Shown: piece after piece, positions 1-14,000 of the stretch
Layout: each line of letters opens with the position of its first letter
Position numbering within the stretch: position 1 is the first letter of the stretch
Assembly (NCBI GenBank): GCA_036785325.1
Contig: JAXIVH010000019.1
Coordinates: 5,666,216 to 5,730,215, forward strand
Length of the DNA: 64,000 bases
From: Urophycis tenuis
Lineage: Eukaryota > Chordata > Actinopteri > Gadiformes > Phycidae
Reading direction: 5' to 3'
Program-made: the position numbers and the translations under genes
The notes under the pieces: model-generated
Told to the model about the DNA's origin: nothing
What the model saw: the letters and a program-made list of their open reading frames with translations, nothing else
Database searches by the model: none

Positions 1-257
1 AGTATCATTGTGTAATTAATTGTATTGTCGGTTCGCATTATTTGCGCAAATACGCATGCACTCTTGGTGCTCTCAATGCTGAGCACCAGCAGGCTGCAGT
101 TCACCTGTGGCCAAAGGCGTCAGTCATGAGAAGGAATCTCTGATTCGGAGTGCCTTGAAGCCAAAAGTCTTATAACACACTCTAATGCATCGCCTTTACA
201 AATCTTAACACGAGACCAAGGTCACGATTGCACCTGGCCAACGTCAATAACACTGAC

Positions 258-325
258 CTGTGTCTTAGTGTAAACAGACCCTGAAATATCTGGCACGCCC
301 GTGTTGCTTGATGTCACCGAGACTC
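258..325 (-). CDS. ubap2l: ubap2l exon, VSVTSSNTGVPDISGSVY
   Basis: Encodes GVSVTSSNTGVPDISGSVYT then KTQ. Phase 1 to 0. Last ubap2l exon inside the window; bases 1-257 are intron. Confidence 0.97.
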
Positions 326-3300
326 CTGTGGAAAGAATGGAAAAGTACAGACTGACTCGGGGCCAATGAGAGCAACCAGGTTTCTTTGCAGAGCGACTAC
401 ATTGCAGGACTCTCGTCACACATTTCAACACGGCACATGGGGGATTTGCATTTGCGCAGCTCAAAGCGAAAAAAGCCCAACGGCTCAGGTCTCCCGTGAG
501 TGTCCGTACGGGCACGGAACAGCAAACCGCAAGGACTTGAATACCTTTTACAGCATCGACCCCGCTGCCCACGGCTTGTAAAACCCAGAATCAGTGGGGA
601 ACGAGTACTAAATGAGGACCTGAGGGTATTTGTTGTAGAGATCGGTCGATTGACCACCCGACCAAACTCAGAACGACACAAAAAATATGGAGAAGCCAAT
701 AAAGATAAGAGAGAAATAAATAAATACAGCAGTGTGGCAGTTCTTCCTCTCCCAGTCAGCCACAAGAAGGCCTGGCTGTGTTTAGGGTTTACGGGCATCA
801 TTTATCATCCTCTCTGTGGCACACACAGACTACCTGGGTGGCCACTGGTCAGGCTATTCAGGGCAGGTTGGTGTGCACAAAAACAGGACTCGCCCCAAGA
901 CTAGACGAGAATGCACAAGCATCATTCGAAAGCACAACAACCTCACACGCGTACACACGTAGAGAAAAAAAAAAAAAAAAGGGGTGCATTGTTTCACAAG
1001 CTGTGTTTTCCGATACGACGTGATTGTTCCCTTGAACGCTTTCATTCCCCCCCCCTCGCTAGAACTCCTCCACCACGGAGACAAGAGCGGGCCCTCTGGT
1101 GAGTCACCGTACAAAACAACAGAAGCCATGGGTGGCATGCATGCAAGCAGCACACAGACAATGACCGGAGTGCGGCTACTAATCACCTGCCTGGCGGCCG
1201 ACGGCCAACGCTTTTTGCACCTTAAAACTCGGGCAGAATGAGTCCGGGGATGTCAGTCGAACGCAGTTTGTGATGAGTAGCCGTGGTGGGTGGGCGGGTG
1301 GGAGGATGGAGGGATGGAAGGAGGGGGTGGGGAGTGGGGGGTGGGGGTGGACAGGCACTCGAGATCTAGGGTGCTCTCTGTGAATACTGTTCCAAAGTGA
1401 AGCGAGGGGCCGACAAGGAATCCACAAAACGAGACCGAAAGACAGGGAGGGGGGTAGGGGAAGGCGGGACGGGGGGGGGGGAAGGGAGGGAGGGAGGGGG
1501 GGTAGGGGGAGGCGGGCTTGGGGCAGCACTCACCGACTCCGGGCCCGGTGACAGAGGTGGCTGGCTTGATTTGCGCGGAAGCAGCGGCAGCAGCCACAGT
1601 GCCGTATCCACCTTTACAGAAATCCCCACTCCCTGACGCCTGGCCCACATCCTCATAGCCTGCAACAGTCAGACACACAGCCGCAGCCACAACATTAGAC
1701 ATCAGTCAGACACACAGCCGCAGCCACAACATTAGACAACAGTCAGACACACAGCCGCAGCCACAACATTAGACAACAGTCAGACACACAGCCGCAGCCA
1801 CACCAATAGACAACAGTCAAGACACACAGCCGTAGCCACATCATTAAACAGTCATACACACAGCCGCAGCCACAACATTAGACAACAGTCAGACACACAG
1901 CCGCAGCCACACCATTAGACAACAATCAGACACACAGCCGCAGCCACACCATTAAACAACAGTCAGACACACAGCCGCAGCCACATCATTAAACAGTCAT
2001 ACACACAGCCGCAGCCACACCATTTGACAACAGTCAGACACACAGCCGCAGCCACATCATTAAACAGTCATACACACAGCCGCAGCCACACCATTAGACA
2101 ACAGTCAGACACAGCATAGACAACAGTCATACACAGCCTCAGCACTAGACAACAATCAGACAGCACTAGACGTCAGTCAGCCACACAATTACACAACAGC
2201 CAGATACATCCTCAGCATTAGACAACAGTCAGACACACAGCCATGGCATTAGACAATCAGACACATAGCCGCGGCACTAAACAGTCAAAGACAGCCTCAG
2301 CATGAGGCAACAGTCAGACACAGCCACAGCAGTAGATACACCAGGAAGTGTGGGACAGGAGAGAGGGGGGAAAGCACAGGCTAGGGTCACATAATGTTTG
2401 CAAACTATTCAATGTTTCTCAATTAGTTTGTAATGCTTTTATCCCTTTTTCATTCGTTTGGTATTATGTATCGACTTTACGACACCTGAAAATGCCTATA
2501 AACTGGCACTGGCAAGTAACCAATCAGAGCTAAGCATTTAGAAGACTTTCCTGGGATTGGCTCGGCTTTCAGACAGATCGCTCGCCATGTGGCCGTGTCC
2601 ATCTACTAAGGGAGCATGCCAAGAATCATTTGGAAACACCATTTGACCCAAGCCTTGCAGGGGGAGGGCACGTGTGTAGGGAGACAGGGAGGAAAGGCAG
2701 GAAAGGCTGGGTGAATGCAGGCGCAGCATGAACACACATGAAGGAGGTGAGAGGTGCGGTAATATCAACTTAAGCATAAATGGACAACATGTATGGCGTT
2801 CCGTCGTAATAACAGAAGACAAAAAAAAAGGACGGGTCGTCGAAACGACTGGGAGGCAACACAGAGCTTCAGCCGCCATGTCACGGGCGCAAAAACCCAT
2901 TCGCACCCGAGTGAGAAGCAACAGCCAGCGATGGAAAACCCGACCCGTCTAAAGTGACCTAGAGTGACCCCCCCAAGGTCGGTCACTACTTCGAATGAAA
3001 CACGCGACCTTCCTGGATTAAAAGCCAGCGAGCCCAGGCGGGGATGGCCGGGGGGGGGGTTAAGTGTGATACCAAAAAAGGGGCCCGCGGGGGGCTGCTC
3101 AGATCCCACTCGTCCGTACAGCGCAGCTCATCGTTGAGGCTTTGGTGAACAAGTCCAACTCATGCAAATTCATTCCTTTTTTTTTTTGTTGTTGTACTGA
3201 CGGCAGCCACACACATTTGACAGGAAACAGGGATTTCCAATGGGCTCTTTCGAAAAGGCCGGAGACGGAACTACAACACAAAACCCCGACACGTACAGCG

Positions 3301-6300
3301 TTGCGCGGGTGATTAGATGCCGGGCACCGAGCTCGGCGCAGAGGACAACGTGTTAAAAGATATTCACAGCCCAGAGAAGGGAGAGGCCGCGGGTTGAAAC
3401 GTGGAGAAATCGCCAGGCGTTAAAAAAAGGCGCCAAGAGGGTTTTCTGTGCAGCCGAGCGGAGAGAAAACGCATGCCGTTTCCACCGAGACGGGCGGCCG
3501 TCGTCGTTTGGGTGCCTTACCAGTGCTGTAACCATGGGAACCGTAGCCACTGGCCTGTTGGAAGGGCGTGGCCGAGGCGTTGACTCCAACGTTGACGGCG
3601 TGCTGCTTTGACGAGGTAGGAGCCACCTGGGGAACACAGCCACGTCAAACACTCATCGGCCTGGCGGCGTCAACAGACACTGGGGCGATTCATACTGAAG
3701 CAAGGAAAACGTGCGGAAAAAACAAACAAACATTTGCTCTGCGAGTAACAAACAAACATTTGCTCTGCGAGTAACATCCCAGAGTTATCCCCATCTCTTT
3801 CCATACGGCTGTCTCCATCCATACCCTGCTTCCTTCCCTCCTCAGTCCTTTTCTACCCTGCTACCTTCCCTCTGACGTTGTGTCCTTTGAAAACCCTGTC
3901 CCTGTAGGGACGGGGACAGATTAGCCAAACGTCTATAAAATACCCCCCCCCCCCCCACACACACACACAGACAGGCTTTCTTATAGCAGTTCATCCTCTC
4001 CCAGTCAGCCACAGAGGTCTGACCGTGCAGAGGGTTCACTACCATCATTTCTGTGGCACACGCATACTCCCTGGAGGGCCACGCGTCAGGCTACCCCAGG
4101 GCAGGTTGCTGTGCACGGCGGGGGGGGGGGGGGGGGGGGGGGGGCGGGAGTGGAACGTAATAAAAAAACGATTAAAAAAATAAAAAAAACGCAATTACCG
4201 CGACGGCAACTGTAGATCAGCGTGCCCCCTGCAATACGTCTCATCCAACGCAATCTAGTCACTGGACTGTTCAACTCCCAAAATGATAATGTCTTAATGA
4301 CATCACGAAAAAAAATAAATAAATTGAAATCAACATGGAGGTACATTAGGGTTGGGCGGTAATACGGTAATAAGGTATCCCGCGGTATCTAAAAATAGCA
4401 ACGGTATCAGTTTCATTACCGTCATTAAAAAAATCTGCTGCGCATATAGACCAGAGACACTTATATAGGTGGAGACACATCACTTAAAAAGTCCTCCCAT
4501 AGAAATGTATTGCGGCCGTTCGTAACGCAAAGATGGCGGAGTTGAGAAACTGGAAGTCCTGCCTTGCAGTAAAAATAGCTAATCGCATTGTTGAACGCTG
4601 TATGACTGACGGTTAGCCTTTTGTTTACTATCTCCGTCACTATGGTGATAGCCATGCCACGAATGTTTAGGCAGGCGTACTGAGAAATTACCGTGTTAAA
4701 TAATGTCTTTTTTAGCTTTATTTGAGCAATCTACGGGCAGTTTTTGACATCGTTCAATTCAGATTTAAACAAGGATTTGCACAATATACTTTTTAAGTCA
4801 GTACGACCCGCCAATCTGTTTCTGACCGGTATAAGCGCAAGCCGACATTTTCGCGACTCCGTCTGAGCCCTACTAAGTGATTTTTAATTAGTCACGGTAA
4901 TACCGTATACCCCGGTAAAATGTGGAGAAGGTTTAACGGTATCAAAATTTGGATACCGCCCAACCCTAAGGTACGTCAGGACATCTCTCCATTCGCATCG
5001 GGGGACTTCCCTGGCGAGGGGCGTGGCGGCGGCGGCGGGGGCACGGCAGGACTCACCGGGAACACGGCGGGCCCGTACTGAAAGGTGTTGGGCAGGCCCG
5101 GCATGCCGGTGTAGTAGGGCAGGCTGGTGTAGCTGTAGCCGGGCGGCAGCGCCGGGTTCAGGAAGGTCTGCTGGGCCGTGTGGTGGGTCTGGCTCTGGTT
5201 CTGCTGGCTCTGGGCCAGGGTGGTGGCCGGCGCCGGCGAGGAGGCGTCGGCGCGGCCGAACTTGGACAGGTCGCCTGGGGGTGGGGGGGGTAGGACTGCG
5301 TTTAGGAACGTCATGATGCAACGGTTGTGTCATCAGCAATGAATTGTGGTTCGAAAAATAAATTAAAAAAAACAGCACACAACGCCAAATGAGACTCATT
5401 GAGTCTTACAAATGCTTGACAGTAGCTGTGATGTCATTTTTTTCCCCTGTCTTGGGGAAGACAAAGAGAAGAGGCACAAGAAGGCATGTGAAATGAACAT
5501 GGAGTAGTGGCGGGGGGGGGGGGGGGGGGGTGTTGGGTTGTCATGACGCAGCTCGTTAGTTCCAGTCAGCCACAGTGGGTGTGGGGGGGGGGGGGGGGTC
5601 AGACTGTATCTGGTGATCACTGCTACCATTGTTCTGGCACACGCTGACCACCCTGCATCGCCATGGAAACGCAGAACAGGGTTCACAGGTGTGCTGCCGT
5701 GCCGGTGGCCGGCCGGCTACCGAGAAGCACTGGGCGGAGCACTAGGCGGAGGGTCGCGAGGCGGCTCACCAGAGTAGGGGTTGTTGGACAGGCTGCCCTC
5801 TCTGCCCGTGAGTGCGTTGGTCGGCGCGGCGAATGGGATGCTGTAATAGTCCTGGAGGAAGCGACAGAAACACGAGCAAGGGTTTCTTTTAGAACTGGGC
5901 ATTAACACCCAAGAACCGGCCTGTCAGTCAGTCAGTCAGTGTGTGTGTGGTGAAACGAGCTCCCTGCCAATGTCAGGACTGCAGAGTCACTCCCCATCTT
6001 CCGGAAGAGACTCAAGACCCACTTGTTCAGAGTTCACCTGAACCCTGCATAACCCTGCCCTCATGCTCTTATTGGTGGTACGTCTTGGCACTTTAATCGC
6101 TCTTTGTAACTTGGCACTTAGTCGGAGATGTTGTATACTAGCTAATGGTTGACCTAGCAATTGAAATGCTTAAAACTTGTTCTGGCGACTCTCTTACTAT
6201 ATTAGCAGCAATGAAATGTGTCACCTTCCTATGACAAATGTTGTCTGCTAAATGTGTGCGTGTGTGTGCGTGCGTGTGTGTTTCCACTCACCAGGGGTAT

Positions 6301-6552
6301 TCTGGTCTGGAGCATCTGCAGGTCATCGTAGCCATACACCTGAGGCTGGCCAGACAGGGTTAGGAGGCGTCAGATCAGTTCAAATACAGTTGCAAAAACC
6401 CCCCCCAAAAAAACAAATGTATACAAAGGGGAGGACAAAAACGCAGATTTCTCCCGCCGGCATTTTCTGCATTGAGCGTTGGTTATAGGTTTAATTGAAC
6501 ACGCACTTGTTAGTGTTGCAATCAATATGGTCAAGAAAATCAGTGTGCATGC

Positions 6553-6606
<54 letters not shown>

Positions 6607-7941
6607 AGGCAAGAGCATCAACGCTTCCCTTTTTTAGGAATCCAGAAACGATCTCAAACCAGCAGGGGGGGGCGATGTAAAAGACTAGCTATTACATCGC
6701 CCCCCCAGCTATTCTAAGAGGACTGACCCCCCCCCCCCGTTACCAACCACCTACACAAAAAAGGGAAAGCGAGGAAGAGACAGAACGGGTGTGGCAGCTC
6801 GTCTTGTTCCAGTCGACCCATGGAACCTCAAGGCGTGACTGTATCTGGTATCCCCTGCCATCATGTGGCGCGCACACACACGGGTAGCCCCGCGTTGGCA
6901 GAGAGGCCGAGCGGGACATGTCGGTGTGCACAAAACACACAAAGGAAAGACCGAAAGAGGGAGACGAGCAAGGCGGCGGCGGCCTTGAGAGTGGCAGCCC
7001 GCCGTGGGAGACCCCCACTGGGTACGGCGGACCCCCATGGTGCGGTGGACCCAGGAGAGGGGGGGGACGAGAGGGACTTACAGGGTAGGCGTGCAGTAGT
7101 CCAGGGGCCATGATGTACGGGTTGGGGAGCAGTGGGGGTACTCCTGGTGGCAGGTTGGGAGGTGCTTTGCCTAGGAGGGAGGGGGGGGGGATGGATACAG
7201 ATATGAAATATTAATGAATAACAAGCAAAAGGTTTGGACTGTAGACACACACACAAAAAAAAAAAAAAACTAATTTCACGCCAACCGCTCTCATGCGGTG
7301 GCGTAGTGGACTGTATGTGGCTCCCCGTTCGCCACTTTATTGATCTGGATTCACGTCCCACGCATCGGGAATTTTACAGTAAATCAGTGCCACACAGGAT
7401 ACGGTTACGGCCATTTTGTGTCGTGCGAGCGCAATCCAGACTCGGCAGAGAAGCGGAAATAATAAAAAAGGTTGAAATGAAGAACAGCGTGGCGGTTCTT
7501 CCTCTCCCCAGCCAGCCGCAAAAAAAAAAAAGTCTGGCTATGTTTAGTGTTTAACTGGCATCATTAACCATCACTTCTGTGGCGCACACAGACTACCTGG
7601 ATGGCCACAGGCGAGGCTATACAAGGGGCAGGCTGGCGTGCCAGCAAGCAGCAGATCAATATATCGGGCACTGTTAACACACTACCCCCCCCCCCCACCC
7701 ACCCCGCATACTCAGATCAGTAGCAAAGGACTTTCATCTCGTCTTTCATAACAATTCAGGATGAGACTACTGCGATAAGAGGCTCGGGCATCGGTGCACC
7801 GTTTCTCCACATTCAATTATTTAAAGACGATGCTGTTGTTGGCCCACATGTACACAAAAAGTAAGAAGCTGGGTTTAAAAAAAAAGAAAGAAGCCACTAT
7901 CAATCTGGCTTGCAGCCAGATGCCTTGCCCAGAACGAGAGC

Positions 7942-8001
<60 letters not shown>

Positions 8002-11000
8002 CAGAGACAGAGAGAGAGAGAGAACAAGAAAGAAAGAAAGAAAAAGAAAGAAAGAGAAGGAAAGAAGGAAAGAAAGAGAAAAAGAAAGAAAGAAAGAAAG
8101 AGAAGAAAAAAAAAGAGAAAAAGAGAAAGAAAGACAGACAGAGAGAGAGATGGGGACCCCCCCGCCCCCCCGGTTACCTGAGGAGACCGAGCTGCGCAGG
8201 GACGAGGCGGCGGAGGACACGGGGGCGACAGAGACCGCCCCCGGCCCGCTGGCCGCCATGGGCGGGCACATGGAGGTGGCGTTCAGGCCCATGGCCAGGC
8301 CGCCGACGGAGCCCAGGCCGGAGGGGGCCGAGACGGTGGCGGCCGACAGGGGCTGTGGGACCACCCCCTGGGACACCTGGGCGGAGGTGGCCACGGAGGA
8401 GGAGGAGGTGGAGGAGGGGGGCGGGGGGGCTGACGAGGAGGAGGAGGAGATGATGGGGAAGGAGGCGGAGGAATGGAGGCTGGCGTCGCCGTCCATGCCC
8501 GGGTGCTGTGGAGACCGGGTGGGTGGGTGGGTGGAGGGTGGGGATGGGGGTGGGGTAGGAAGGAGAAGAGGCCGTTAGGGATGTGGTCAAGAGATGAATG
8601 ACATTACGGTTCCATTAGTGCCAGCGGTGGAGAGACTAATGCATCCGCCGGCCGGGGGAAGGGCCGACGGGGGAGACGAGACGCTTGCGGTTGGATGCAG
8701 ACACCCGATGCAATCGAGCGCGTGTTCAAAAGGGAGAAAGAGGCATTTCGCTGGGAGATCCGTTTTGGGCCACCGTACAAAAAAAAAAAAAAAAAAAAAA
8801 AAGTGACGGGCCATCAGCCTGTGCAGACTCACGCAGCCTTTGATAACGAGCACATGAAGCTGCGAGTGACATGGAGTGCGGCTCCTCAAAGCACTCACCA
8901 TTAAGCTGGCGTTGGCCGTTCGGACTGAAGACGGGGGGAGACTGCTCTGCTGTGAAGAGAGCGAGCTGCGGGGGAAATAAGACGGAGGGCTCAGTTCCTT
9001 TGAAGCGAACCACCCCACCCCCCCACTCAAAACGTAGGCATACTAATAAATACAATGTCGGCCATGTTTTTTTTCTTTACTTGTTGTGTTGGGGTTGGGA
9101 GATGGTGCTTTGGGGCAGCTCCTCATTGTGCCCCAGGGCTGCGTGTGCCATCTGATTGGCCGTGGTCAGTAAGGAGGCGGCGCCGGGGCCGCTGTCCGTC
9201 AAAGTGCCCATGCTCGAGACCGATGCCGGGGTGAGAGAGTCGGGAACTGGCTTTCCAGATGCTACAGAGCCGGCTGCAGCTGAGTGGGCAAAAGGAAGTC
9301 CTTTAATGGCAGTAAATCCAATGAAAATCCCATTGTAAAGGAAAATAAATAAATCAGCCAATCGCGTCGATCCACAAAAGGAAAAAAAAAAAAAAAAAGA
9401 TGGCGACAACTCACCTTCCCCAGATTGTCCCGACTGCATTGAATGGAAGCCATTCTGTACAAAACAGGGGGTGGAATAAGGGCTTGACCTGGACCATCAC
9501 AACAAGCTTAAAAGGAGCATTGGCAATACTATGACCATGTACGTTTGAAAAAGGACAGCAGTCCATCTGAGTGGTGGTCATGGCGAGGTGAGCTGAACAG
9601 TAATGCAAGGACAAGCCTGTGTGTGTGCGCATCAGGACACCCGTCTCACCTTGGACTGCATGTCCTTCTGGGGAGACGAGGAGACGGAGGAGGCGTAGCG
9701 GCGCGTCTGAGAGGCTCTCTGCTCGTACATCTCCATCTGGGCGGGGCTGGGGAGGCCCGGGGCGGACTCACTGGACGGGCGGGGCCAGTCGGGGGGGGGG
9801 GGGGGGGAGAGAACCACGCTCGATTAGATTACACGCCATGCACATAAACAAGTCCAATAACGGCTTTCCAGAGCTAAAAAAAAACCGCAAACATAACACT
9901 GAGGCCCCGGCGGCGCTGCCCACCTGCTGGGAGTGGCGTAGAGGCTGTTCTGCACCGGATGGCCCAGCGCGGTGGGGGCCGCGTTGGGCCCGGCGTCGTA
10001 CTCGGGCAACACGGGTTCCGACCCGAACTGCAGCGCTCCGAACTGGAGGTGGAGGCCAGAGATGTCCGACGAGCCGGGCATCTCCACCGCCATGGCGGGG
10101 ATCTGGTGGGTGGGGTGGGGGTGGGGTGGGGGGGGCGGGGTGGAGAAAAGGCGTTTGGTGGCGGGTCTCAGGACAACACCGGGAACTGCTTCAACTGAAG
10201 CGGTGTTTCATTCAGGATACTTTCAATTAAAAAAAAGGACAACTGCATCAGAATGCAATGTCACGTTTCGAGCCCGGTGTAAAGGCCGGACCTCTGGAAA
10301 CGTGTCATTGAGCAGGGCCCGCAAGGTGTTGTGCCACACATGAGATCGCATTTCATCATTGACATGCGGTGTAGAATTACACACAGGGAGTCGGGTCTCA
10401 TATTCCAAGCGCTAGACAGGACGACCAGTAAAACTCCAGCAGTGGAGAAAAAAAAAACAAGAAAAAAAAACATCCCTGGCGGTCGCCCTGGCAACCACTT
10501 AAGAGTCAAGCCCACGCGTAGAACGAAAGGATTTACGGTATTATTTCAAACGGTTTCATGTCCAAAGCATCGAGCTGGCGGTTGGCCGAATCCCGTGTCA
10601 GCCAAGCGGCAGCAATGACATCTGTTTGTGATGCCCCGACCAAGGTGTATGTAGTGCCTCCAACTGCCTTCGGGGGGCAGCGCACAATGTGGCAGAATAA
10701 CCCACCACCATCGCCAAGTTAACAAACAATCTCATTGGCTTGTGAATCTCCATCATGCACTTCCCTGAAGGTGCTGGTCGACGGTTACATTTCACTCAAA
10801 AGATATTCAGAATCGAGTATTAAAAAGGAGCTTTGGCCACAGACAACTGCTGCCATTCAAATCCTGCCAAATGTGCATCGTGTCCTCAGCTTGGGGGGGG
10901 GGGGCAAAGATCCCACACAACAACGGCGACGGTGCCTGGAAGGCCTGGGACAAAGCCACAAACCTCTCATGCACACTTCACACAGCTTCCGGCCTACCTT

Positions 11001-14000
11001 GGTGGTGATGGAGGTCCTCTTCTTCTGCTGCTTCAGCTTGTGCTGCTGCAGCGGCAGCGGGCTGGAGCCCTGCGTGTCCGAGGAGCCTGGCGACGCCTGC
11101 TGCTGCTGCTGCTGCTGCTGGCCCAGGGACGAGGAGGGGAAGGAGGCGGGGCTCGCCGGCGCCGGCGGCGTCATCTTGGGCAGGGAGGAGGCCGGCGGGG
11201 GCACGGCGTGCGGCGAGGGCGCGCCGGGCAGGAAGGCGTCCAGCATGGAGGAGGTGGCGGCGGTGGCCTGGTAGGGCTGCCGCTTGGTGAAGGGGCTGTG
11301 GGCCGCCGGCTCGGGCTTCGCTTCTGCGGGACAAAAACAAAAATAAAAAGGGGGGGGGATGAGGAAGGAACGCCACTTCCGTTGGGCTGAAACAGGCAAA
11401 TGCGTGTGCACTTGACTGGAGGAGAAGTCTGTGAACTCAGTCACTTCATCCCATGCCAATAATCCATAACGAGCCATATTTGGTCTGATGCTTCCTAAAT
11501 GCCACCAGACGACCCTAAGGAGGGCGTTGGCCCGTCTCTCCCTCTCTTGGCCTCACCGTACTGGCCCAGCGCTGAGGCGCCGGCGTCCCAGGGGGTGGAC
11601 GGGCTGGCGCTGGGAGGCGCCACCTGAGAGTGCTGGGCTGCCAACTGGGCCAGCGCCTGGGCCGTTTTGTACTGCTCCAGGAACTGGGAGCCGGTGGTAG
11701 TCCCCGTGCTGCCCGCTTTGGGGCCACCCACGTCCCCGAAGCCCTTGCTCAGCATGTTGACCTGGGTGGGGGGGGGGGGGGGGGGAAGAAAGAGCTGATG
11801 CATCACACCACAACAGAGTAGTACAGCTGGCAGCGATGATGAATGATAATGGTTGGGTGACTAAAGTAGATGAAAGCCACCGCATTTTTCATTCTCGCAG
11901 TGCAACACGCATTTTTCGTGTGTCAAAGTCGCACGCTTGTGGAAAATAAAAACTAATCAAAACGAAACTAAAAAAAAAAAAAAAAAAAGCTGAAGCACGA
12001 CTCAAATGTATTGCATACAAAAAAAAAAGACAAATACATTTTAACATTGTGCGGTGCATTGCAGGTAAACAGCCCGTGTTCACATCACTGAGGTTTCTAA
12101 AAACACACACACACACGCATCCGCTCTTGAGACGGCAACGCGCTGCAGACTCACCATGCTGTGCTGGGGGTAGGGGCCGCCCGAGGCCGCCTGGGACAGG
12201 GGCACGCCCTGCTTGGAGTTGCTGAACACCAGCGACTGGGAGAGCGAGGCGGGCTGGCCGGCCTCCAGGGGGGGGCCCTCGGCCTCGGAGGACGCGGCGG
12301 GCGGAGTCTTGCCCAGCAACACCGCCAGGTCGATCCTGGAGACGCAGAGGAGAGGAGGGCTCAGGACTCGGGACAGAAGCACCACGCACGCCGTGGGTTT
12401 GTATTTTTAACTCGACAAAAAAACCCCACAAAAAATAGCAGGTTGAAGCTGCTCTCCTGTTAAACTCGACCTGCCGTGTGGGAGTGGAGTATTTCAAGCC
12501 ACTTTCAAGACACACACACACACGCACGGCGACGTGGGCGAAATCGACAAGCGCTCGGCCAGCGTTTTCGCCGCACATCGAGTACTAGCAGCCGTTATGT
12601 AACAGGGACACCAGAACCGAGGGGAGCAGACGTCAACTCCAGAATAAAAAAAAAAAAACCCACCTCTGTCCTTTAGTGATGGTGACGTTCTCCTGGGGAG
12701 GGGGCGCAGTGGCCGCCACTACGCTGGTCGCCGTGAAGATCTTGGTCTCCGACAACTGCGGGGTTGACAAAAACACAAATCGATGTAAAAGGTGAAAGGG
12801 GGGGCATTTATAGCAGACGCTTTTGTCTAAAGCGACTTACAAATCAGTACATTTGTGGGGTTCGACAGGTGGACAGTTGGGGGAATCGAACCGCCGACCC
12901 TACGGTTAGTGGACGACCCTGGCTCCGTCCACCCACTCTGTCCACTGAGCTACTGCCTACTGAGCTACTGCCCCATGTCAACCCTTAAGGGGGCTGGGGC
13001 CCCGGCACCGTCTGGTGTGCAGCGAACTGAGTCACCGGTCCTTATGGACGGTGGATGGGCAGTGGAGTGGGGTTACTCACGTCCTCGTTCCAGTCTTCTG
13101 TGCCCCATTCCTCTGTAGCCGTCCTCCAGGGCCCTGCAAGATCAAACGGCAACCACGCTGATATCTCTGGCACACAGGAGCTTCAAAGGGAAATATGTAT
13201 GGGGATGGCAGATGGAGGGGGGGAAAAAACAAACAAAACACCCGACAAGGGATTGCACTGACCGGGGGCAGAGTCGAACTTGGGCTGGTAGCCGGGCGCC
13301 TCTCCCGGGGCGAGCTCGGGCCCTGCGAGACACGACACGGCGGGCGGTGGGTGAGCTAGCAAGGGGAAGTCATTAAAATGCTTTGTTAGTTTTTAACTGG
13401 ACAGTCTTATCAGGGATACCACGTTTTTTATTATTATTATTTTATTTATTTTTTTAACATCAAGCATTAAAGTGGCGATCTCGCAAGATTTCCGCAGCGT
13501 TCACGTCGGTGACGCCTAGGGCGAGTACCGCTGCTGTGTGTTTGGACCTCACGTCCCAGAGACCCAAACAGTGTCAACTGTGCACACAGGGACGGACGTC
13601 TCTCCGTCCCTGTGGGGACAGATGTCTGAGTTGCTTTACTGGCAACACTAGCAGAGACACACACACACTCATAAGTGAGTTGAAGAGCCGAGTCTGTTGT
13701 GTTAGCACTGCATAACCTTCTTCGGCACAGAACAGAGAGGGTACACGGCTTCCCCAACCCCCCCTCCAGTTCAGTAACCTTCATAATACCGCAAATATAA
13801 GGAAGAAGAATTACTCTTTTGATCCAGTGAGGGAAATTTGGTCTCTGCATTTAACCCAATCGTGAATTAGTGGAATACACTCAGCACACAGTGATGGTGA
13901 GGCACACAGTGAGGTGAGGCACACTAATCCCGAGGCAGTGAGCTGCCAACAGCGGCGCTCGGGGAGCAGTGAGGGGTTAGGTGCCTTGCTCAAGGGCACT

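Noticed and set aside
1665..2330. CRISPR-like array
   Set aside because: Units are contiguous 37-bp tandem copies without unique spacers, in an animal intron.
5023..5316. Plus-strand Arg/Gly-rich ORF over ubap2l exon 5057-5274
   Set aside because: It is the antisense shadow of a highly conserved coding exon.
7794..8590. Glu/Arg-rich ORF of about 220 residues on the plus strand
   Set aside because: Half is the (AG)n purine tract and the rest is antisense to a ubap2l exon.
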